Shown in pieces: positions 9,744-19,451 of a stretch of 64,000 nt of DNA; within the stretch, counting starts at the first letter, position 1, and each line of letters opens with the position of its first letter. The position numbers and the translations under genes are program-made. The stretch comes from Halomonas maura (GTDB lineage Bacteria; Pseudomonadota; Gammaproteobacteria; Pseudomonadales; Halomonadaceae), in assembly GCF_030409305.1 (NCBI RefSeq), contig NZ_JAUFPQ010000012.1, positions 62,001 to 126,000 of the forward strand, read 5' to 3'. Below the pieces are notes generated by a model that saw nothing but the letters and a program-made list of their open reading frames with translations, was not told where the DNA came from and made no database searches.

Positions 9744-10522
9744 GCGATCAAGGATGGCTGAGGATTGTCGGTTTGGGGCCGGGCAGCGAGGCGCTGATCA
9801 CTCCGGAGGCCTCGAGCGCGCTGGCACAGGCCACCGACGTTGTGGGCTACGTGCCCTACGTCGAGCGGGTCGCGCCGCGGACGGGGCTGACCCGCCACGG
9901 CTCGGACAACCGCGAGGAGATCCGCCGTGCCGAGCAGGCGCTCGAGATGGCCGCCGAGGGCCGTCGGGTGGTGGTCGTTTCCTCGGGCGACCCCGGCGTG
10001 TTCGCCATGGGCGCGGCGGTGTTCGAGGCGCTGGAGGCGGGCGAGCCGGCCTGGCGGGCGCTGGACATCCAGGTGCTGCCGGGGGTCTCGGCGATGCTGG
10101 CCGCCAGCGCGCGGCTCGGCGCGCCGCTGGGCCACGACTTCTGCTGCCTCAACCTCTCCGACAACCTCAAGCCCTGGGCGCTGATCGAGAAGCGCCTGCG
10201 GCTGGCCGCCGAGGCCGACTTCGCCATGGCCTTCTACAACCCGCGCTCCCGCTCGCGGCCGGAGGGCTTCGCCCGGGCCCTGACGGTGCTGCGCGAGGCC
10301 TGCGGCGACGAACGCCCGATCATGTTCGCCCGCGCGGTCTCCACGCCGGAGGAGCGCCTGCGCGTCACCACCCTGGGCGAGGCGACGCCGGAGATGGCCG
10401 ACATGCGCACCCTGGTGATGGTGGGCTCGAGCCTGACGCGACGGATCCCGGGCAGGGCGGGAGAAGAGGGCGAGTGGGTCTATACGCCGCGTTCGGTGCC
10501 GTCTTCGGAAGCGGCGCAATGA
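9740..10522 (+). CDS. cobJ: Precorrin-3B C17-methyltransferase CobJ
   Basis: Methylates C17 and drives ring contraction of precorrin-3B to precorrin-4. The 260-residue product shows GLGPGSEALITPEA at the N-terminus, the CobJ-specific VVGYVPYVERVAP, SSGDPGVFAMG, LPGVSAMLAASARLGAPLG and FYNPRSRSRPEGF. It has no C-terminal fusion, unlike some longer CobJ proteins. It overlaps cobI by four bases and is the last gene of the first + strand run. The 3' side faces the end of cobK across an intergenic repeat. Confidence 0.94.
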   Translation: MSDQGWLRIVGLGPGSEALITPEASSALAQATDVVGYVPYVERVAPRTGLTRHGSDNREEIRRAEQALEMAAEGRRVVVVSSGDPGVFAMGAAVFEALEAGEPAWRALDIQVLPGVSAMLAASARLGAPLGHDFCCLNLSDNLKPWALIEKRLRLAAEADFAMAFYNPRSRSRPEGFARALTVLREACGDERPIMFARAVSTPEERLRVTTLGEATPEMADMRTLVMVGSSLTRRIPGRAGEEGEWVYTPRSVPSSEAAQ

Positions 10523-10545
10523 TGAGAGGGTGTTTACAATTGTCA

Positions 10546-10700
10546 CGAGCGACGGTCGGGGCTAGGCCCGTTCCCTACGGGCCAACGCATTTCCCACGTC
10601 CTTGTGGGTCACAAGGCGAAATCTGCCGCAAAACGGACCGGGCTCGCGTGCGAGTTTACGAGGTTGTAAATGAGCATTTTAAGGCTGATTTCAACGTCGC
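10546..10700 (+). repeat. Dispersed intergenic repeat, family B, copy 1
   Basis: This gap between the convergent cobJ and cobK ends holds no gene. Its sequence matches, in opposite orientation, the segment at about 19452-19664. Shared blocks include GGCTAGGCCCG, CCAACGCATTT, TGTGGGTCACAAGG, CCGGGCTCG and GTAAATGAG. The outer part is conserved and the middle differs in length. The repeat has small internal palindromes. Its function is unknown; it may act as a bidirectional transcription end between the converging genes. Confidence 0.6.
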
Positions 10701-10731
10701 ATGGCCGAGCGCAGTAATTTGTAGACACCCT

Positions 10732-11475
10732 CTACCCCAGCCAGTGGAGTACGTCGTCGACCCTGTGCGCCTCGCGGCGGGGCGGCAGCGCCGGTCGGTC
10801 GATCATCACCACCGGCAGCCCCAGTTCGCGGGCGGCGGCCAGCTTGGCCGCGGCCCCCGTGCCGCCGGCGTTCTTGCACACCAGGCGCTCGACACCGTGT
10901 TCGCGCAGCAGGGCCAGGTCGCCCTCGCGGGTGAAGGGGCCGCGGTCGACGGTCAGGGTATGGCGCGCCAGCGGCGGCGGGGTGTCGGGCCGGTCGACCA
11001 GCCGCAGCACGTAGTGGTGCTCGGGGCGGACGGCGAAGGCGGCCAGATGCATGCGGCCGATCGCCAGCAGCACTCGCTGCGGCGGGCCGGAAAGCGCCGC
11101 CACCGCCGACTCGATGCTATCGACCCGCTGCCAGTCATCGCCCTGCTGTCCACGATCGCCCTGCTGAGGCGCCCAGGGCGGCCGGGTCAGGGCGAGCAGT
11201 CGGGTGCCCGTCCGCGCGGCCGCGGCCACGGCATTACGGCTCATCCGCTCGGCGAAGGGATGGGTGGCGTCGACCAGGTGGGTGATGCGCTCCGCCGTAA
11301 GGAAGGCGGCCAGCCCGTCCACGCCTCCGAAGCCGCCGACGCGGGTGGGCAGCGGCTGCGGCTTGGGCGCGGTGACGCGACCGGCATAGCTGAACAGCGC
11401 GGGAATCTCGCGCTCGGCCAGGGCGCGGGCCAGGGCGCTGGCTTCGGTGGTACCGCCGAGAATCAGGACTTTCAT
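10732..11475 (-). CDS. cobK: Precorrin-6A reductase CobK
   Basis: NADPH-dependent reductase converting precorrin-6A to 6B (dihydro form). The 247-residue product starts MKVLILGGTTEAS, a Rossmann-like opening typical of CobK/CbiJ, followed by THLVDATHPFAERMS and VCKNAGGTGAAAKLAAAREL near the C-terminus. The start at 11475 is chosen because homologous sequence begins exactly there; the open frame further upstream runs through the family A repeat. It is the only corrin-ring gene on the - strand and is divergent from cobL, so it must have its own promoter in or near the repeat-bearing gap. Confidence 0.9.
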   Translation of the reverse strand: MKVLILGGTTEASALARALAEREIPALFSYAGRVTAPKPQPLPTRVGGFGGVDGLAAFLTAERITHLVDATHPFAERMSRNAVAAAARTGTRLLALTRPPWAPQQGDRGQQGDDWQRVDSIESAVAALSGPPQRVLLAIGRMHLAAFAVRPEHHYVLRLVDRPDTPPPLARHTLTVDRGPFTREGDLALLREHGVERLVCKNAGGTGAAAKLAAARELGLPVVMIDRPALPPRREAHRVDDVLHWLG

Positions 11476-11520
11476 GGAAGCTTCTTGAGCTCTTTTCACT
11501 TTCAAACACTTGGCAGAAGG

Positions 11521-11700
11521 AGCGCCGGTGACAAGCCGAAGCGAGGGGTTTTTGCCATGGGTGAGGCGATTCTCGCCGAACGGGTTGGCCATGGATGGCC
11601 AACACCGGCCCTGCAAGCGAAGCAGGATGCGAGAGCGCAGCAGGGCAAAAGTAGCGCCCAAGGATGGGTTCACAGCGCCCTCGCGGCGGCTTGGCGCCGG
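11521..11700 (+). repeat. Dispersed intergenic repeat, family A, copy 1
   Basis: A 180-base element in the divergent gap between cobK and cobL. It matches 15689-15868 end to end (same length, same orientation), both bounded by AGCGCCGG and GGCGCCGG. Its core is a hairpin of TTGGCCAT and ATGGCCAA arms around GG, followed by GGATGGGTTCACAGCGCC. Lying between divergent starts, it must include or adjoin promoter DNA. A shorter relative lies at 19339-19415. Confidence 0.65.
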
Positions 11701-11729
11701 AAAAGCCCAGCTCTTTTAGCGGGACTCGG

Positions 11730-12977
11730 ATGATGACTGACGCGGACGACGCTCCCTGGCTGACGGTGGTGGGCTGGGGCGAGAGTGGCATGGCCGGGCT
11801 CACGCCGGCAAGCCGCGAGGCGCTGGAGGCCGCCGAAGTGGTGTTCGGCGCCCGGCGCCACCTGCGCCTGCTGCCGTCGCTATCCGCCGAGGTGCGCGAG
11901 TGGCCGGTGCCCTTCGCCGACGGCATCCCTGAGCTTTTGGCCGAGCGCGGCCGCCGGACGGTGATGCTGGCCTCCGGCGATCCCTTCTGGTTCGGCGCCG
12001 GCGCGACGCTGGCGCGGCATCTCGCCCCCGACGAGTGGCGCTCGCTGCCGTCGCCGTCGACCTTCAGCCTGGCGGCCTCACGCCTCGGCTGGTCACTGGA
12101 GGGCGTGAGCTGCCATGGGCTGCATGCCCGGCCGCTGACGCGCCTGCGCCCGCACCTGCATCGCGGGCGCCGCCTGCTGGTGCTGCTGCGCGACGGCGCG
12201 GCCGTGATGGCGCTCGCCGAGTGGCTCGGACGCGTCGGCTTCGGCGCCAGCCGGCTCCACGTATTGGAGGCGCTGGGCGGCAATAAAGAGCGAGAGCGCG
12301 TGCGCATGCTGCGCGCCGACGCCGACCTGCCAGACGACATCGCCCATCCGGTGGCGGTGGGGCTCGAGGTCGACGGCGACGGGCCGGCGCTGCCGCTGAC
12401 GCCCGGACGGCCGGACGCCTGGTTTTCTCACGACGGCCAGATCACCAAGCAGGCGGTGCGCGCCGCCACACTTGCCGCCCTGGCGCCGGCGCCGGGCGAG
12501 CGGCTGTGGGACATCGGCACCGGCTCGGGCTCGGTGGCCATCGAATGGCTGCTGGCCCACCCGGACAACCGCGCCCTGGGCATCGAGCGCGACGCCGAGC
12601 GGGCCGAGCGGGCCCGGTGCAACGCCCGGGAGCTCGGCGTCGACTGGCTCGAGGTGATCGAGGGCGACGCCGCGGCGCTGCTGGCGGAGTCGCTCGCCTC
12701 GGGGAAGGAACTGAGAGAGGCGCCGTCGCCCGATGCGGTGTTTATCGGCGGCGGGCTCTGCGAGGCGCTGCTGGAGGCGCTGTGGGCGCGCCTACCGGCG
12801 GGCGCGCGGCTGGTGGCCAACGCGGTCACCCTGGAGTCCGAGGCGCTGCTGGCCCACTGGCAATGCCGGGCCGGCGGCGAGCTGGTGCGCCTGGAGCTGT
12901 CGTCGGCGGCCGCCCTCGGCACCCGGCGCGGCTGGAAGGCTGCCTATCCCATCGTGCAGTGGCGGGTCGTGAAATGA
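11730..12977 (+). CDS. cobL: Precorrin-6Y C5,15-methyltransferase (decarboxylating) CobL
   Basis: Bifunctional CbiE-CbiT fusion that methylates C5 and C15 and decarboxylates the ring-C acetate of precorrin-6B. The N-terminal half (to about residue 205) is a tetrapyrrole methylase with [23 protein letters not shown] and [12 protein letters not shown]. The C-terminal half is a class I SAM methyltransferase with [17 protein letters not shown]. It has 415 residues, as expected for CobL. Two adjacent ATG codons (11730 and 11733) are possible starts; the upstream extension of the frame is repeat DNA. The stop overlaps an ATG for the cobE frame. Confidence 0.92.
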   Translation: MMTDADDAPWLTVVGWGESGMAGLTPASREALEAAEVVFGARRHLRLLPSLSAEVREWPVPFADGIPELLAERGRRTVMLASGDPFWFGAGATLARHLAPDEWRSLPSPSTFSLAASRLGWSLEGVSCHGLHARPLTRLRPHLHRGRRLLVLLRDGAAVMALAEWLGRVGFGASRLHVLEALGGNKERERVRMLRADADLPDDIAHPVAVGLEVDGDGPALPLTPGRPDAWFSHDGQITKQAVRAATLAALAPAPGERLWDIGTGSGSVAIEWLLAHPDNRALGIERDAERAERARCNARELGVDWLEVIEGDAAALLAESLASGKELREAPSPDAVFIGGGLCEALLEALWARLPAGARLVANAVTLESEALLAHWQCRAGGELVRLELSSAAALGTRRGWKAAYPIVQWRVVK

Positions 12978-13024
12978 ACGGCGAAATGAGCGGTGCGATG
13001 AACGGCGCGATGAAGGGGAAAGCG

Positions 13025-13417
13025 ATGAGGATCGCGGGCTTCGGCTTTCGCCGCTCGGCGACGCTCGCCTCGCTCGCCGAGGCGCTGGAGCGGCTCGAGG
13101 CGCGCCACGGCCCGGTCGACCGGCTGGCGGCGGCCGAGAGCATGCGCCCGCGGGTCGAGGCGCTGGGCGAGGCGCGGGGACTCGCGACCCTGGGTGTGCC
13201 CGACGCCGCGCTGCCCTCGGCCGAGACCCTCACCCGGTCCCGGCACAGCCGGCAGGCCCGCGGCACCGGCAGCGTCGCCGAGGCCGTGGCGCTGCTGGCG
13301 GCGGGCCCGGGGGCGGCGCTGCTCGGCCCGCGGCTGACGTCCATGGATCGGCGCGCGACCGCCGCGATGGCGAGCGCCGTTCCGACAAGAGACACCCCGG
13401 CAGGAGAGACCCCATGA
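13025..13417 (+). CDS. cobE: CobE/CbiG C-terminal-like cobalamin biosynthesis protein
   Basis: Small protein (130 residues) of the CobE/CbiG C-terminal family: [18 protein letters not shown] at the start, a central AAAESM, then [16 protein letters not shown] and [12 protein letters not shown]. In aerobic producers CobE is needed for efficient precorrin handling but its exact reaction is unclear (family knowledge). The start at 13025 has a strong AAGGGGAAA site. An in-frame ATG at 12974 that overlaps the cobL stop (ATGA) would add 17 residues of a repetitive MNGEMSG-type leader and may provide coupling. The end overlaps cobM (ATGA). Confidence 0.8.
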   Translation: MRIAGFGFRRSATLASLAEALERLEARHGPVDRLAAAESMRPRVEALGEARGLATLGVPDAALPSAETLTRSRHSRQARGTGSVAEAVALLAAGPGAALLGPRLTSMDRRATAAMASAVPTRDTPAGETP

Positions 13418-14226
13418 CCGTTCACTTCATCGGCGCCGGCCCCGGCGCGCCGGACCTCTTGACGCTGCGCGGGCGCGACCTGATCGCCGCCAGCCCGGTG
13501 TGCCTCTACGCCGGCTCGCTGGTGCCCGGTGCGATCCTCGCGCATTGCCCGGCGGACGCCCGCGTCATCAACACCGCGCCGCTGTCGCTCGACGAGATCA
13601 TCGACGAGATGGCGGCAGCCCACGCGGCGGGCCAGGACGTGGCCCGGCTGCACTCCGGGGACCCGTCGGTGTGGTCGGCCATGGGCGAGCAGCTGCGCCG
13701 GCTGCGCGCGCTGGGCATTCCCTACGCCATCACCCCCGGGGTGCCGGCCTTCGCCGCGGCGGCCGCCACCCTCGGCCAGGAGCTGACGCTGCCGGGGGTG
13801 GCGCAGTCGGTGGTGCTGACCCGCACGCCGGGCCGGGCCAGCGCCATGCCGGACGGCGAGACACTTGGCAACTTCGCGCGCACCGGCGCGACCCTGGCGA
13901 TCCACCTGTCCATCCATAACCTGGAGCACGTGGTGGCGGAGCTCGCGCCTCGCTACGGCGACGACTGCCCGGTGGCCATCGTCTGGCGGGCCAGCTGGCC
14001 CGACCAGACGGTGATCCGCGGACGGCTCGACACCATCGCCGCGCGGCTCGACCCGGCCATCAACCGCACCGCGCTGATCCTGGTCGGCCCGGCGCTGGCA
14101 AGCGAGGACTTCGACGACAGCCGCCTCTATGCCATCGGCTACGATCGCCGCTTCCGGCCGCAGTCGGCGGACTCGCCCTTCGCCGATACAGGCGAGGTGC
14201 CGAGCGACGAGCGAGGCGCATCATGA
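13414..14226 (+). CDS. cobM: Precorrin-4 C11-methyltransferase CobM
   Basis: SAM-dependent methylation of precorrin-4 at C11 to give precorrin-5. The 270-residue product contains [18 protein letters not shown], the CobM/CbiF signature [26 protein letters not shown] and [15 protein letters not shown] followed by [11 protein letters not shown]. Full length. It overlaps cobE at the start and cobF at the end by ATGA, so cobL-cobE-cobM-cobF-cobO is one translation-coupled run. Confidence 0.94.
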   Translation: MTVHFIGAGPGAPDLLTLRGRDLIAASPVCLYAGSLVPGAILAHCPADARVINTAPLSLDEIIDEMAAAHAAGQDVARLHSGDPSVWSAMGEQLRRLRALGIPYAITPGVPAFAAAAATLGQELTLPGVAQSVVLTRTPGRASAMPDGETLGNFARTGATLAIHLSIHNLEHVVAELAPRYGDDCPVAIVWRASWPDQTVIRGRLDTIAARLDPAINRTALILVGPALASEDFDDSRLYAIGYDRRFRPQSADSPFADTGEVPSDERGAS

Positions 14227-15059
14227 TCCGGCTCTCGCTGATCGGCATCGGCACCGGCAATCCCGAGCACGTCACCCTGGCCGGCGTGCGCGCGCTGCGG
14301 GCGGCGGAGCTGATCCTGCTGCCGCGCAAGGGCGAGGCCCGCGCGGACCTGGTCGATCTGCGCCGGCTGCTGTGCCGCAATCTGCTCGATGAGGCCGCGC
14401 ACTCCCGGGTCGTGGAGTTCGACCTGCCGCGCCGCGACGGCCGCGACGACTACCTGGGCGCGGTGGACGACTGGCACGCGGCGATCGCCGAGGTGTGGCG
14501 CGCGCAGATGTCGCATCACCTGCCACAGGGCGGGCGGGTCGCCATGCTGATCTGGGGCGACCCCTCGCTCTACGACAGCAGCCTGCGCATCGCCGAGCGT
14601 CTGAAGGGGGCGGGGCAGGACGACGGCATGGCGCTGGCGGTCGAGGTCGTGCCGGGCATCACCAGCCTGCAGGTGTTGACCGCCGAGCACCGGATTCCCC
14701 TCAACGCCCTGGCCGAGCCGGTGCAGATCACCACCGGGCGGCGCCTGCGCGAGCGCGGCTGGCCCGAGGACGCCGCCAGCGTCGCCGTGATGCTCGACGG
14801 CGGCGGCGCCTTCCAGGCGCTGGCGCCGGAGGGGCTGCACATCTGGTGGGGCGCCTACCTGGGCATGGACAAGCAGTGCCTGATCGACGGCCCGCTGGAC
14901 GCGGTGGGTCCGGCCATCGTCGAGCGCCGCGCCGCGCTGCGCGAGCGCCACGGCTGGATCATGGACGTCTATCTGCTGGCGCGGACGCCGCTGCTGTCAC
15001 GAACGCCGGGCGGAAGGCCGTCACCGTTATCATCCCCCGATTCAAGGAGACCCCGATGA
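14223..15059 (+). CDS. cobF: Precorrin-6A synthase (deacetylating) CobF
   Basis: Methylates C1 of precorrin-5 and releases the extruded acetyl group as acetate; found only in the aerobic pathway. The 278-residue protein has [38 protein letters not shown] and [20 protein letters not shown]. The last 20 or so residues, rich in Pro, Ser and Arg, are a non-conserved tail. The start overlaps the cobM stop and the stop overlaps the cobO start. Confidence 0.93.
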   Translation: MIRLSLIGIGTGNPEHVTLAGVRALRAAELILLPRKGEARADLVDLRRLLCRNLLDEAAHSRVVEFDLPRRDGRDDYLGAVDDWHAAIAEVWRAQMSHHLPQGGRVAMLIWGDPSLYDSSLRIAERLKGAGQDDGMALAVEVVPGITSLQVLTAEHRIPLNALAEPVQITTGRRLRERGWPEDAASVAVMLDGGGAFQALAPEGLHIWWGAYLGMDKQCLIDGPLDAVGPAIVERRAALRERHGWIMDVYLLARTPLLSRTPGGRPSPLSSPDSRRPR

Positions 15060-15661
15060 AGCACGTCGACCCCGAGCGCCACGCTGAGCGCATGGCCCAC
15101 AAGCAGCGGATCATGAACGAGCGGATCGCCGCCGCCGACAAGGAGCGGGGCGTGCTGCTGGTGCTCACCGGCCCCGGCAAGGGCAAGAGCAGCTCCGGCT
15201 TCGGCATGGTCGCCCGCGCCCTGGGCCACGGCATGCAGGTCGGCGTGGTGCAGTTCATCAAGGGCAAGTTCCAGACCGGCGAAGAGGCCTTCTATCGCCA
15301 GCTGCCGGGCGTGGACTACCACGTCATGGGCGAGGGCTACACCTGGGATACCCAGGACCGCGAGCGCGACGTGCGCGCGGCCGAGGCGGCCTGGGCCGAG
15401 GCCCGGCGCATGCTGGCCGACCCGGCCTATGCGCTGGTGCTGTTCGACGAGCTCAACATCGCCCTGCGCCACGGCTACCTGGAACTCGACCGGGTGCTCG
15501 ACGACCTCCAGGGCCGCCCGGCCATGCAGCACGCGGTGGTCACCGGCCGCCACGCCCCCGAGGCGCTGATCGAGCTGGCCGATACCGTGACCGAGATGAA
15601 GGTGGTCAAGCATGCCTTTAAAGACCAAGGGGTAAAGGCGCAGAAGGGAATAGAACTGTAG
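15056..15661 (+). CDS. cobO: Cob(I)yrinic acid a,c-diamide adenosyltransferase CobO
   Basis: Transfers the 5'-deoxyadenosyl group of ATP to Co(I) corrinoids (BtuR/CobO/CobA type). The 201-residue protein has the modified P-loop TGPGKGKSSSGFGMV (residues 37-51), VQFIKGKFQTGE, LVLFDELNIALRHGYL and VTGRHAPEALIELAD. A lysine-rich C-terminal end follows VKHAFKDQGVKAQKGIEL. The ATG overlaps the cobF stop (ATGA). Last gene of the second + strand run. Confidence 0.94.
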   Translation: MKHVDPERHAERMAHKQRIMNERIAAADKERGVLLVLTGPGKGKSSSGFGMVARALGHGMQVGVVQFIKGKFQTGEEAFYRQLPGVDYHVMGEGYTWDTQDRERDVRAAEAAWAEARRMLADPAYALVLFDELNIALRHGYLELDRVLDDLQGRPAMQHAVVTGRHAPEALIELADTVTEMKVVKHAFKDQGVKAQKGIEL

Positions 15662-15688
15662 CAGCCCCGGCTCTGAAGTTACCGGATG

Positions 15689-15868
15689 AGCGCCGGGGAC
15701 AAGAAGGCGCGAGGGTCCTGCGCCAGGGGTGAGGCGGACTCCGCCGAACGGGTTGGCCATGGATGGCCAACCCCGGCCCTGCGAGCGGAGCGGGACGCGA
15801 GAGCGAAGCAGGGCGTCGGTAGCGCCCATGGATGGGTTCACAGCGCCCTCGCGACTGCTTGGCGCCGG
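15689..15868 (+). repeat. Dispersed intergenic repeat, family A, copy 2
   Basis: Same 180-base element as at 11521-11700, in the same orientation, here between the cobO stop and bluB. It keeps the TTGGCCAT-GG-ATGGCCAA hairpin and the GGATGGGTTCACAGCGCCCTCGCG block. The first 40 bases and the segment around position 100 are the most diverged. No coding potential is seen. Confidence 0.65.
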
Positions 15869-15930
15869 GTAAGCTCATCATCCTGCAGTTCAGTGCTATG
15901 CCACAAACAGTATTTTCAGGAGACCGCCGC

Positions 15931-16644
15931 ATGGCAGACCCGAACGGGCGACCCGACCACGCCTTCCCCGAGGCGCAGCGCGACGGCCTCTACCGGGCCA
16001 TCTTCGAGCGCCGCGACGTACGTGCCCAGTTCCGCCCGGACCCGATCCCGTCCGAGGTGCTGGCACGCCTGCTCGAGGCCGCCCACCATGCGCCCTCGGT
16101 GGGCTTCATGCAGCCCTGGGACTTCCTGTTGATCGACAGCCGCGAGCTGCGCGAGCGCGTACACGCCATCTTCGAGCGCGAGAACGCCAGGGCGGCCGAG
16201 GCCCATACCGGCGAGCGCGGGGCGCTGTATCGCCGCCTCAAGCTGGAGGGCATCCTCGAGAGCCCGCTCAACCTGTGCATCACCTGCGACCGAAGCCGCG
16301 GCGGCGAGCACGTGCTGGGCCGCCAGAGCATCGTCGACACGGACCTGTTCAGCACCTGCCTGGCGGTCCAGAACCTGTGGCTGGCGGCCCGCGCCGAGGG
16401 CATCGGCGTGGGCTGGGTCAGCATCCTCGACCAGTTTGATCTGGCCGAGGTGCTGGGCCTGCCGGAGCATGTCTACCCGCTCGCCTACCTGTGCCTGGGC
16501 TACGTCGACGACTTCCTCGACCGCCCGGAGCTGGCCCGGGCCGGCTGGCGCCAGCGCCTGCCGCTGGCCGAGCGGGTACATGGCAATGGTTGGGGCGAGG
16601 CGCCGGACGCGCCGGCGCTGTTCGACGCCCTCGCGGCCAGGTAG
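15931..16644 (+). CDS. bluB: 5,6-dimethylbenzimidazole synthase BluB
   Basis: Nitroreductase-fold enzyme that cleaves reduced FMN with O2 to make 5,6-dimethylbenzimidazole, the lower ligand of B12. The 237-residue product shows the BluB opening RAIFERRDVRAQFRPDPIP, HHAPSVGFMQPWDFLLI, and a late GIGVGWVSILD for FMN binding. The start at 15931 has a TCAGGAGACC ribosome site; ATG 15898 in the same frame is a weaker alternative. Its place next to cobO fits a complete aerobic producer using its own lower ligand. Confidence 0.92.
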   Translation: MADPNGRPDHAFPEAQRDGLYRAIFERRDVRAQFRPDPIPSEVLARLLEAAHHAPSVGFMQPWDFLLIDSRELRERVHAIFERENARAAEAHTGERGALYRRLKLEGILESPLNLCITCDRSRGGEHVLGRQSIVDTDLFSTCLAVQNLWLAARAEGIGVGWVSILDQFDLAEVLGLPEHVYPLAYLCLGYVDDFLDRPELARAGWRQRLPLAERVHGNGWGEAPDAPALFDALAAR

Positions 16645-17168
16645 GGCGAGCGATGAGCGCGCCGGGTCCAGGGAGCCATACGGAAGGGGAGCAGATGGCC
16701 ACCTAGGTCGGTGTCGGGTCCGAAGCCGGCGTCATGTCCGGCCGGAGCCCTACCGTCCCGGTGGCCACTCGTCATGGGGCGGAAGCTCGTCCTCATGCGC
16801 CAGCCAGGGCACGTCATGTGATCGCCAGAGATGAACGGTTGGGCACATCCCGGGAGCGTCGTCCAGTGTCGGAACCCGAGGGATGACGTGGGACTGTTCC
16901 GTCCGCTCCCATTGGGCCGCCTCATGCTGCAGCCTTTGCCCGACAACGGCCTCATGTCAGTCTCGGAGGCGACGCCAGTGGGTGACGCCGGAGCCACCCC
17001 CTTCCTGAGGGCTGGGGGTGTCAGGGGGACGAATCAGGATGTAGAACAGCTTCTCCATATTCAGATGGCTTGCACAAAGGATGAGCATGCTGAATGGTAT
17101 ATGAGTATTGCCCGGCATCAAGAATGCTTGTGATCATCCCTGATGAAACGGCCCTTTCGGGAGGATAG
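16645..17168. other. Intergenic stretch without a recognisable gene
   Basis: About 520 bases between bluB and the MHYT protein. A 100-codon open frame (16831-17133, +) has no familiar sequence and no good ribosome site. Composition drifts from GC-rich to more AT-rich towards 17169, consistent with a leader and promoter for the next gene. Confidence 0.5.
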
Positions 17169-19295
17169 ATGCAATTTTGGCGTTTCGATCAAACTGCCCC
17201 CGCTCTGGGTCAATTGTTGCACAGTACCTACGACCCCCTCCTTGTTAGCTTATCCCTTGCGATTGCATGCTTTGCTGGCCTCACGGCCTTGATGCTGACT
17301 GACCGCATGGTGGCCGCCCCGTCGGCGACCATCAAGGCTTGGTGGCATGCTGGTGGAGCGACGGCTATGGGTTGCGGCATATGGGCCATGCATTTCACTG
17401 CCATGCTGGCCTTTTCCGTGGAAGGTCATCCCCGCATGCAGTACACCCTAGGCTTGACGGCCGTGTCGCTAGTACCGGCTGTGCTAGGGAGTGCGGCGGC
17501 TCTGCACTTGATGGCGCAACCACGTGTCGAGGTGCGAGATCTGCTTTTGGGCTCATTGTTGATGGCCATCGGGATCGGCAGCATGCACTACACCGGCATG
17601 GAAGCGATGCGCATGGAGGGACTGCGCTACAGCTTCCCGCTGTTCGTCCTCTCCATCGTGGTCGCTTTCCTGCTCGCTCTGGCGGCGTTGTCTCTGCACT
17701 TCCGGGTGCGAAGTCTACCGACGTTATCGGAGAGCGGACTTAGGGTGGCAGCAGCGGGTTTCATGGGATGTGCCGTCGCCGGTATGCACTATACAGCGAT
17801 GGAGGCGGCGCTGTTCTATGAAACGCCTTCATCCGCAACAGGCGCGGTCGCACATAGACGACTGCTGTCTGATGGTGTCATGGCGGCGGCCATCGGCAGC
17901 TTCGCCGGCCTGATACTTGGCTTGAGCCTGTTGGTAACGTGGGTAGATCGGCAGAGATCGATTCAACGGATGCTGAAACACCTCGCCAATACAGATACGC
18001 TGACGGGACTACCTAATCGGACTTACTTCCGGCAACGGCTGGAGAGTGCTCTGTCTCATAGCAGGCGGCATGGTGACTCCCTGGCTGTATTCTTCATCGA
18101 TCTGAATGATTTCAAGTCCATCAATGACAGCCTCGGTCATGCCACTGGTGATAGGGTCCTGCAGGAATTTGCAGCACGAATCACCGCTCCTCTTCGCAGC
18201 AACGATCTCGTGGCACGCTTCGGAGGTGATGAATTCGTTATTCTGGCCCATGACCTGATCGTGCCTGAGGATGCCATCAGGATTGCACAGAGAATCCTGC
18301 ACATCATGGATCGGCCAATCGAGTTCGATAACTGGAAGCTGCATGCTCAACCCAGCATTGGTATCAGCTTCTATCCTGATGATGGTGACCATGCTGAAAC
18401 ACTCATCAAGCATGCCGATGACGCCATGTATCAAGCCAAATCCAATGCACTTGGATATCACTTGTACGACAAGGCGCAGACCGAGGGAGCCATGCTGCGT
18501 GTTCGGCTCGAAAACGACTTGCGTGATGCATTGAACCAAGAACAGCTCTTTCTTCAGTATCAGCCCGTTGTCGACCTGAATACCTATGAGTGGGTGGGGA
18601 TTGAAGCCTTGTCGCGATGGCGACATCCTGAGGAAGGAGAGGTATCGCCGAGCATGTTTTTGCCGCTGGCGGAGCGCACGGGATTAATCATGCAACTTGG
18701 TGAATTGGCCCTGATGCAGGCCTGTCGCCAAGGTCGTATCTGGCTGGACGCGGGTCTGGAGTTTGGCCGAATAGCGGTCAATGTGTCGGCATTCCAGCTT
18801 GCCCGGCCGGACTTCGCGTCGGAGCTAACGCATATACTGGATGTGACCGGAATGCCTCCAAACTGCTTGGCACTGGAGATCACGGAGTCAAGCCTGATGG
18901 AGCCGGAACAGGCAACCATCGAGAGCCTAGGCGAGCTTCGTGATATGGGCGTGACTCTGGTCATTGATGATTTTGGTACTGGCTACTCGTCTCTAAGCTA
19001 TCTCAAGACACTGCCGGTCAATGCGCTGAAACTCGATCCTGGCTTTGTGAAAGGGGCCCTCAATGATCCTCGAGATCAAGCTATTATCCGGGCAGTAGCT
19101 GATATAGGCTCAGCGCTGGGATTTACTGTGCTCGCTGAGGGGGTCGAGACTGAGCAGCAAGGGCAGTTGGTATTGCAGCTCGGCTGTCTTCTGGGGCAGG
19201 GCTTCTTCTTTGCCAAGCCTTCAAGTGTCGAGGCAATCACGAAGGAATTGAGTCTGAGGGAATGCCAAGGATTTCCTTCACAATCAGGCATATAG
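17169..19295 (+). CDS. MHYT-GGDEF-EAL cyclic-di-GMP membrane protein
   Basis: Predicted inner-membrane sensor that makes and/or degrades cyclic-di-GMP. The N-terminal 240 residues form a seven-helix MHYT domain with three motif copies: AMHFTAM (about residue 76), SMHYTGM (about 138) and GMHYTAM (about 205); this domain is proposed to bind copper and sense O2, CO or NO. A GGDEF domain follows (FGGDEF near 360, with RSND as the RxxD inhibitory site upstream). Then comes an EAL domain with all expected residues: IEALSRW, NVSAFQL, EITESS, DDFGTGYSS, LKLD and EGVETE. Both activities look intact. GGGAGGAT precedes the ATG. Base composition is less GC-rich than the cob genes. Confidence 0.9.
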   Translation: MQFWRFDQTAPALGQLLHSTYDPLLVSLSLAIACFAGLTALMLTDRMVAAPSATIKAWWHAGGATAMGCGIWAMHFTAMLAFSVEGHPRMQYTLGLTAVSLVPAVLGSAAALHLMAQPRVEVRDLLLGSLLMAIGIGSMHYTGMEAMRMEGLRYSFPLFVLSIVVAFLLALAALSLHFRVRSLPTLSESGLRVAAAGFMGCAVAGMHYTAMEAALFYETPSSATGAVAHRRLLSDGVMAAAIGSFAGLILGLSLLVTWVDRQRSIQRMLKHLANTDTLTGLPNRTYFRQRLESALSHSRRHGDSLAVFFIDLNDFKSINDSLGHATGDRVLQEFAARITAPLRSNDLVARFGGDEFVILAHDLIVPEDAIRIAQRILHIMDRPIEFDNWKLHAQPSIGISFYPDDGDHAETLIKHADDAMYQAKSNALGYHLYDKAQTEGAMLRVRLENDLRDALNQEQLFLQYQPVVDLNTYEWVGIEALSRWRHPEEGEVSPSMFLPLAERTGLIMQLGELALMQACRQGRIWLDAGLEFGRIAVNVSAFQLARPDFASELTHILDVTGMPPNCLALEITESSLMEPEQATIESLGELRDMGVTLVIDDFGTGYSSLSYLKTLPVNALKLDPGFVKGALNDPRDQAIIRAVADIGSALGFTVLAEGVETEQQGQLVLQLGCLLGQGFFFAKPSSVEAITKELSLRECQGFPSQSGI

Positions 19296-19338
19296 GATGG
19301 GATTTGGTGGTGGATGGCCGAGAAGTTCCGGACACATC

Positions 19339-19415
19339 GCCAGTGGGTTGTAAACCTGTTCTTGGGCGCTACCTTTGCCATCCATGGCAAAGGGTCCTCG
19401 CTTACGCTTTGTCTG
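19339..19415 (-). repeat. Dispersed intergenic repeat, family A, short inverted copy
   Basis: On the - strand this segment reads AGCGAGG, TTTGCCATGGATGGCAAA, GGTAGCGCCCAAG and then a diverged GGTTTACAAC end. It follows the order of the 180-base family A elements at 11521 and 15689 but lacks about 100 internal bases. It lies in the 495-base gap between the MHYT gene and the VOC gene. Confidence 0.5.
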
Positions 19416-19451
19416 ATAACTGCCTGCGCTCGCCCGTCCGGCGTTAAAAAT

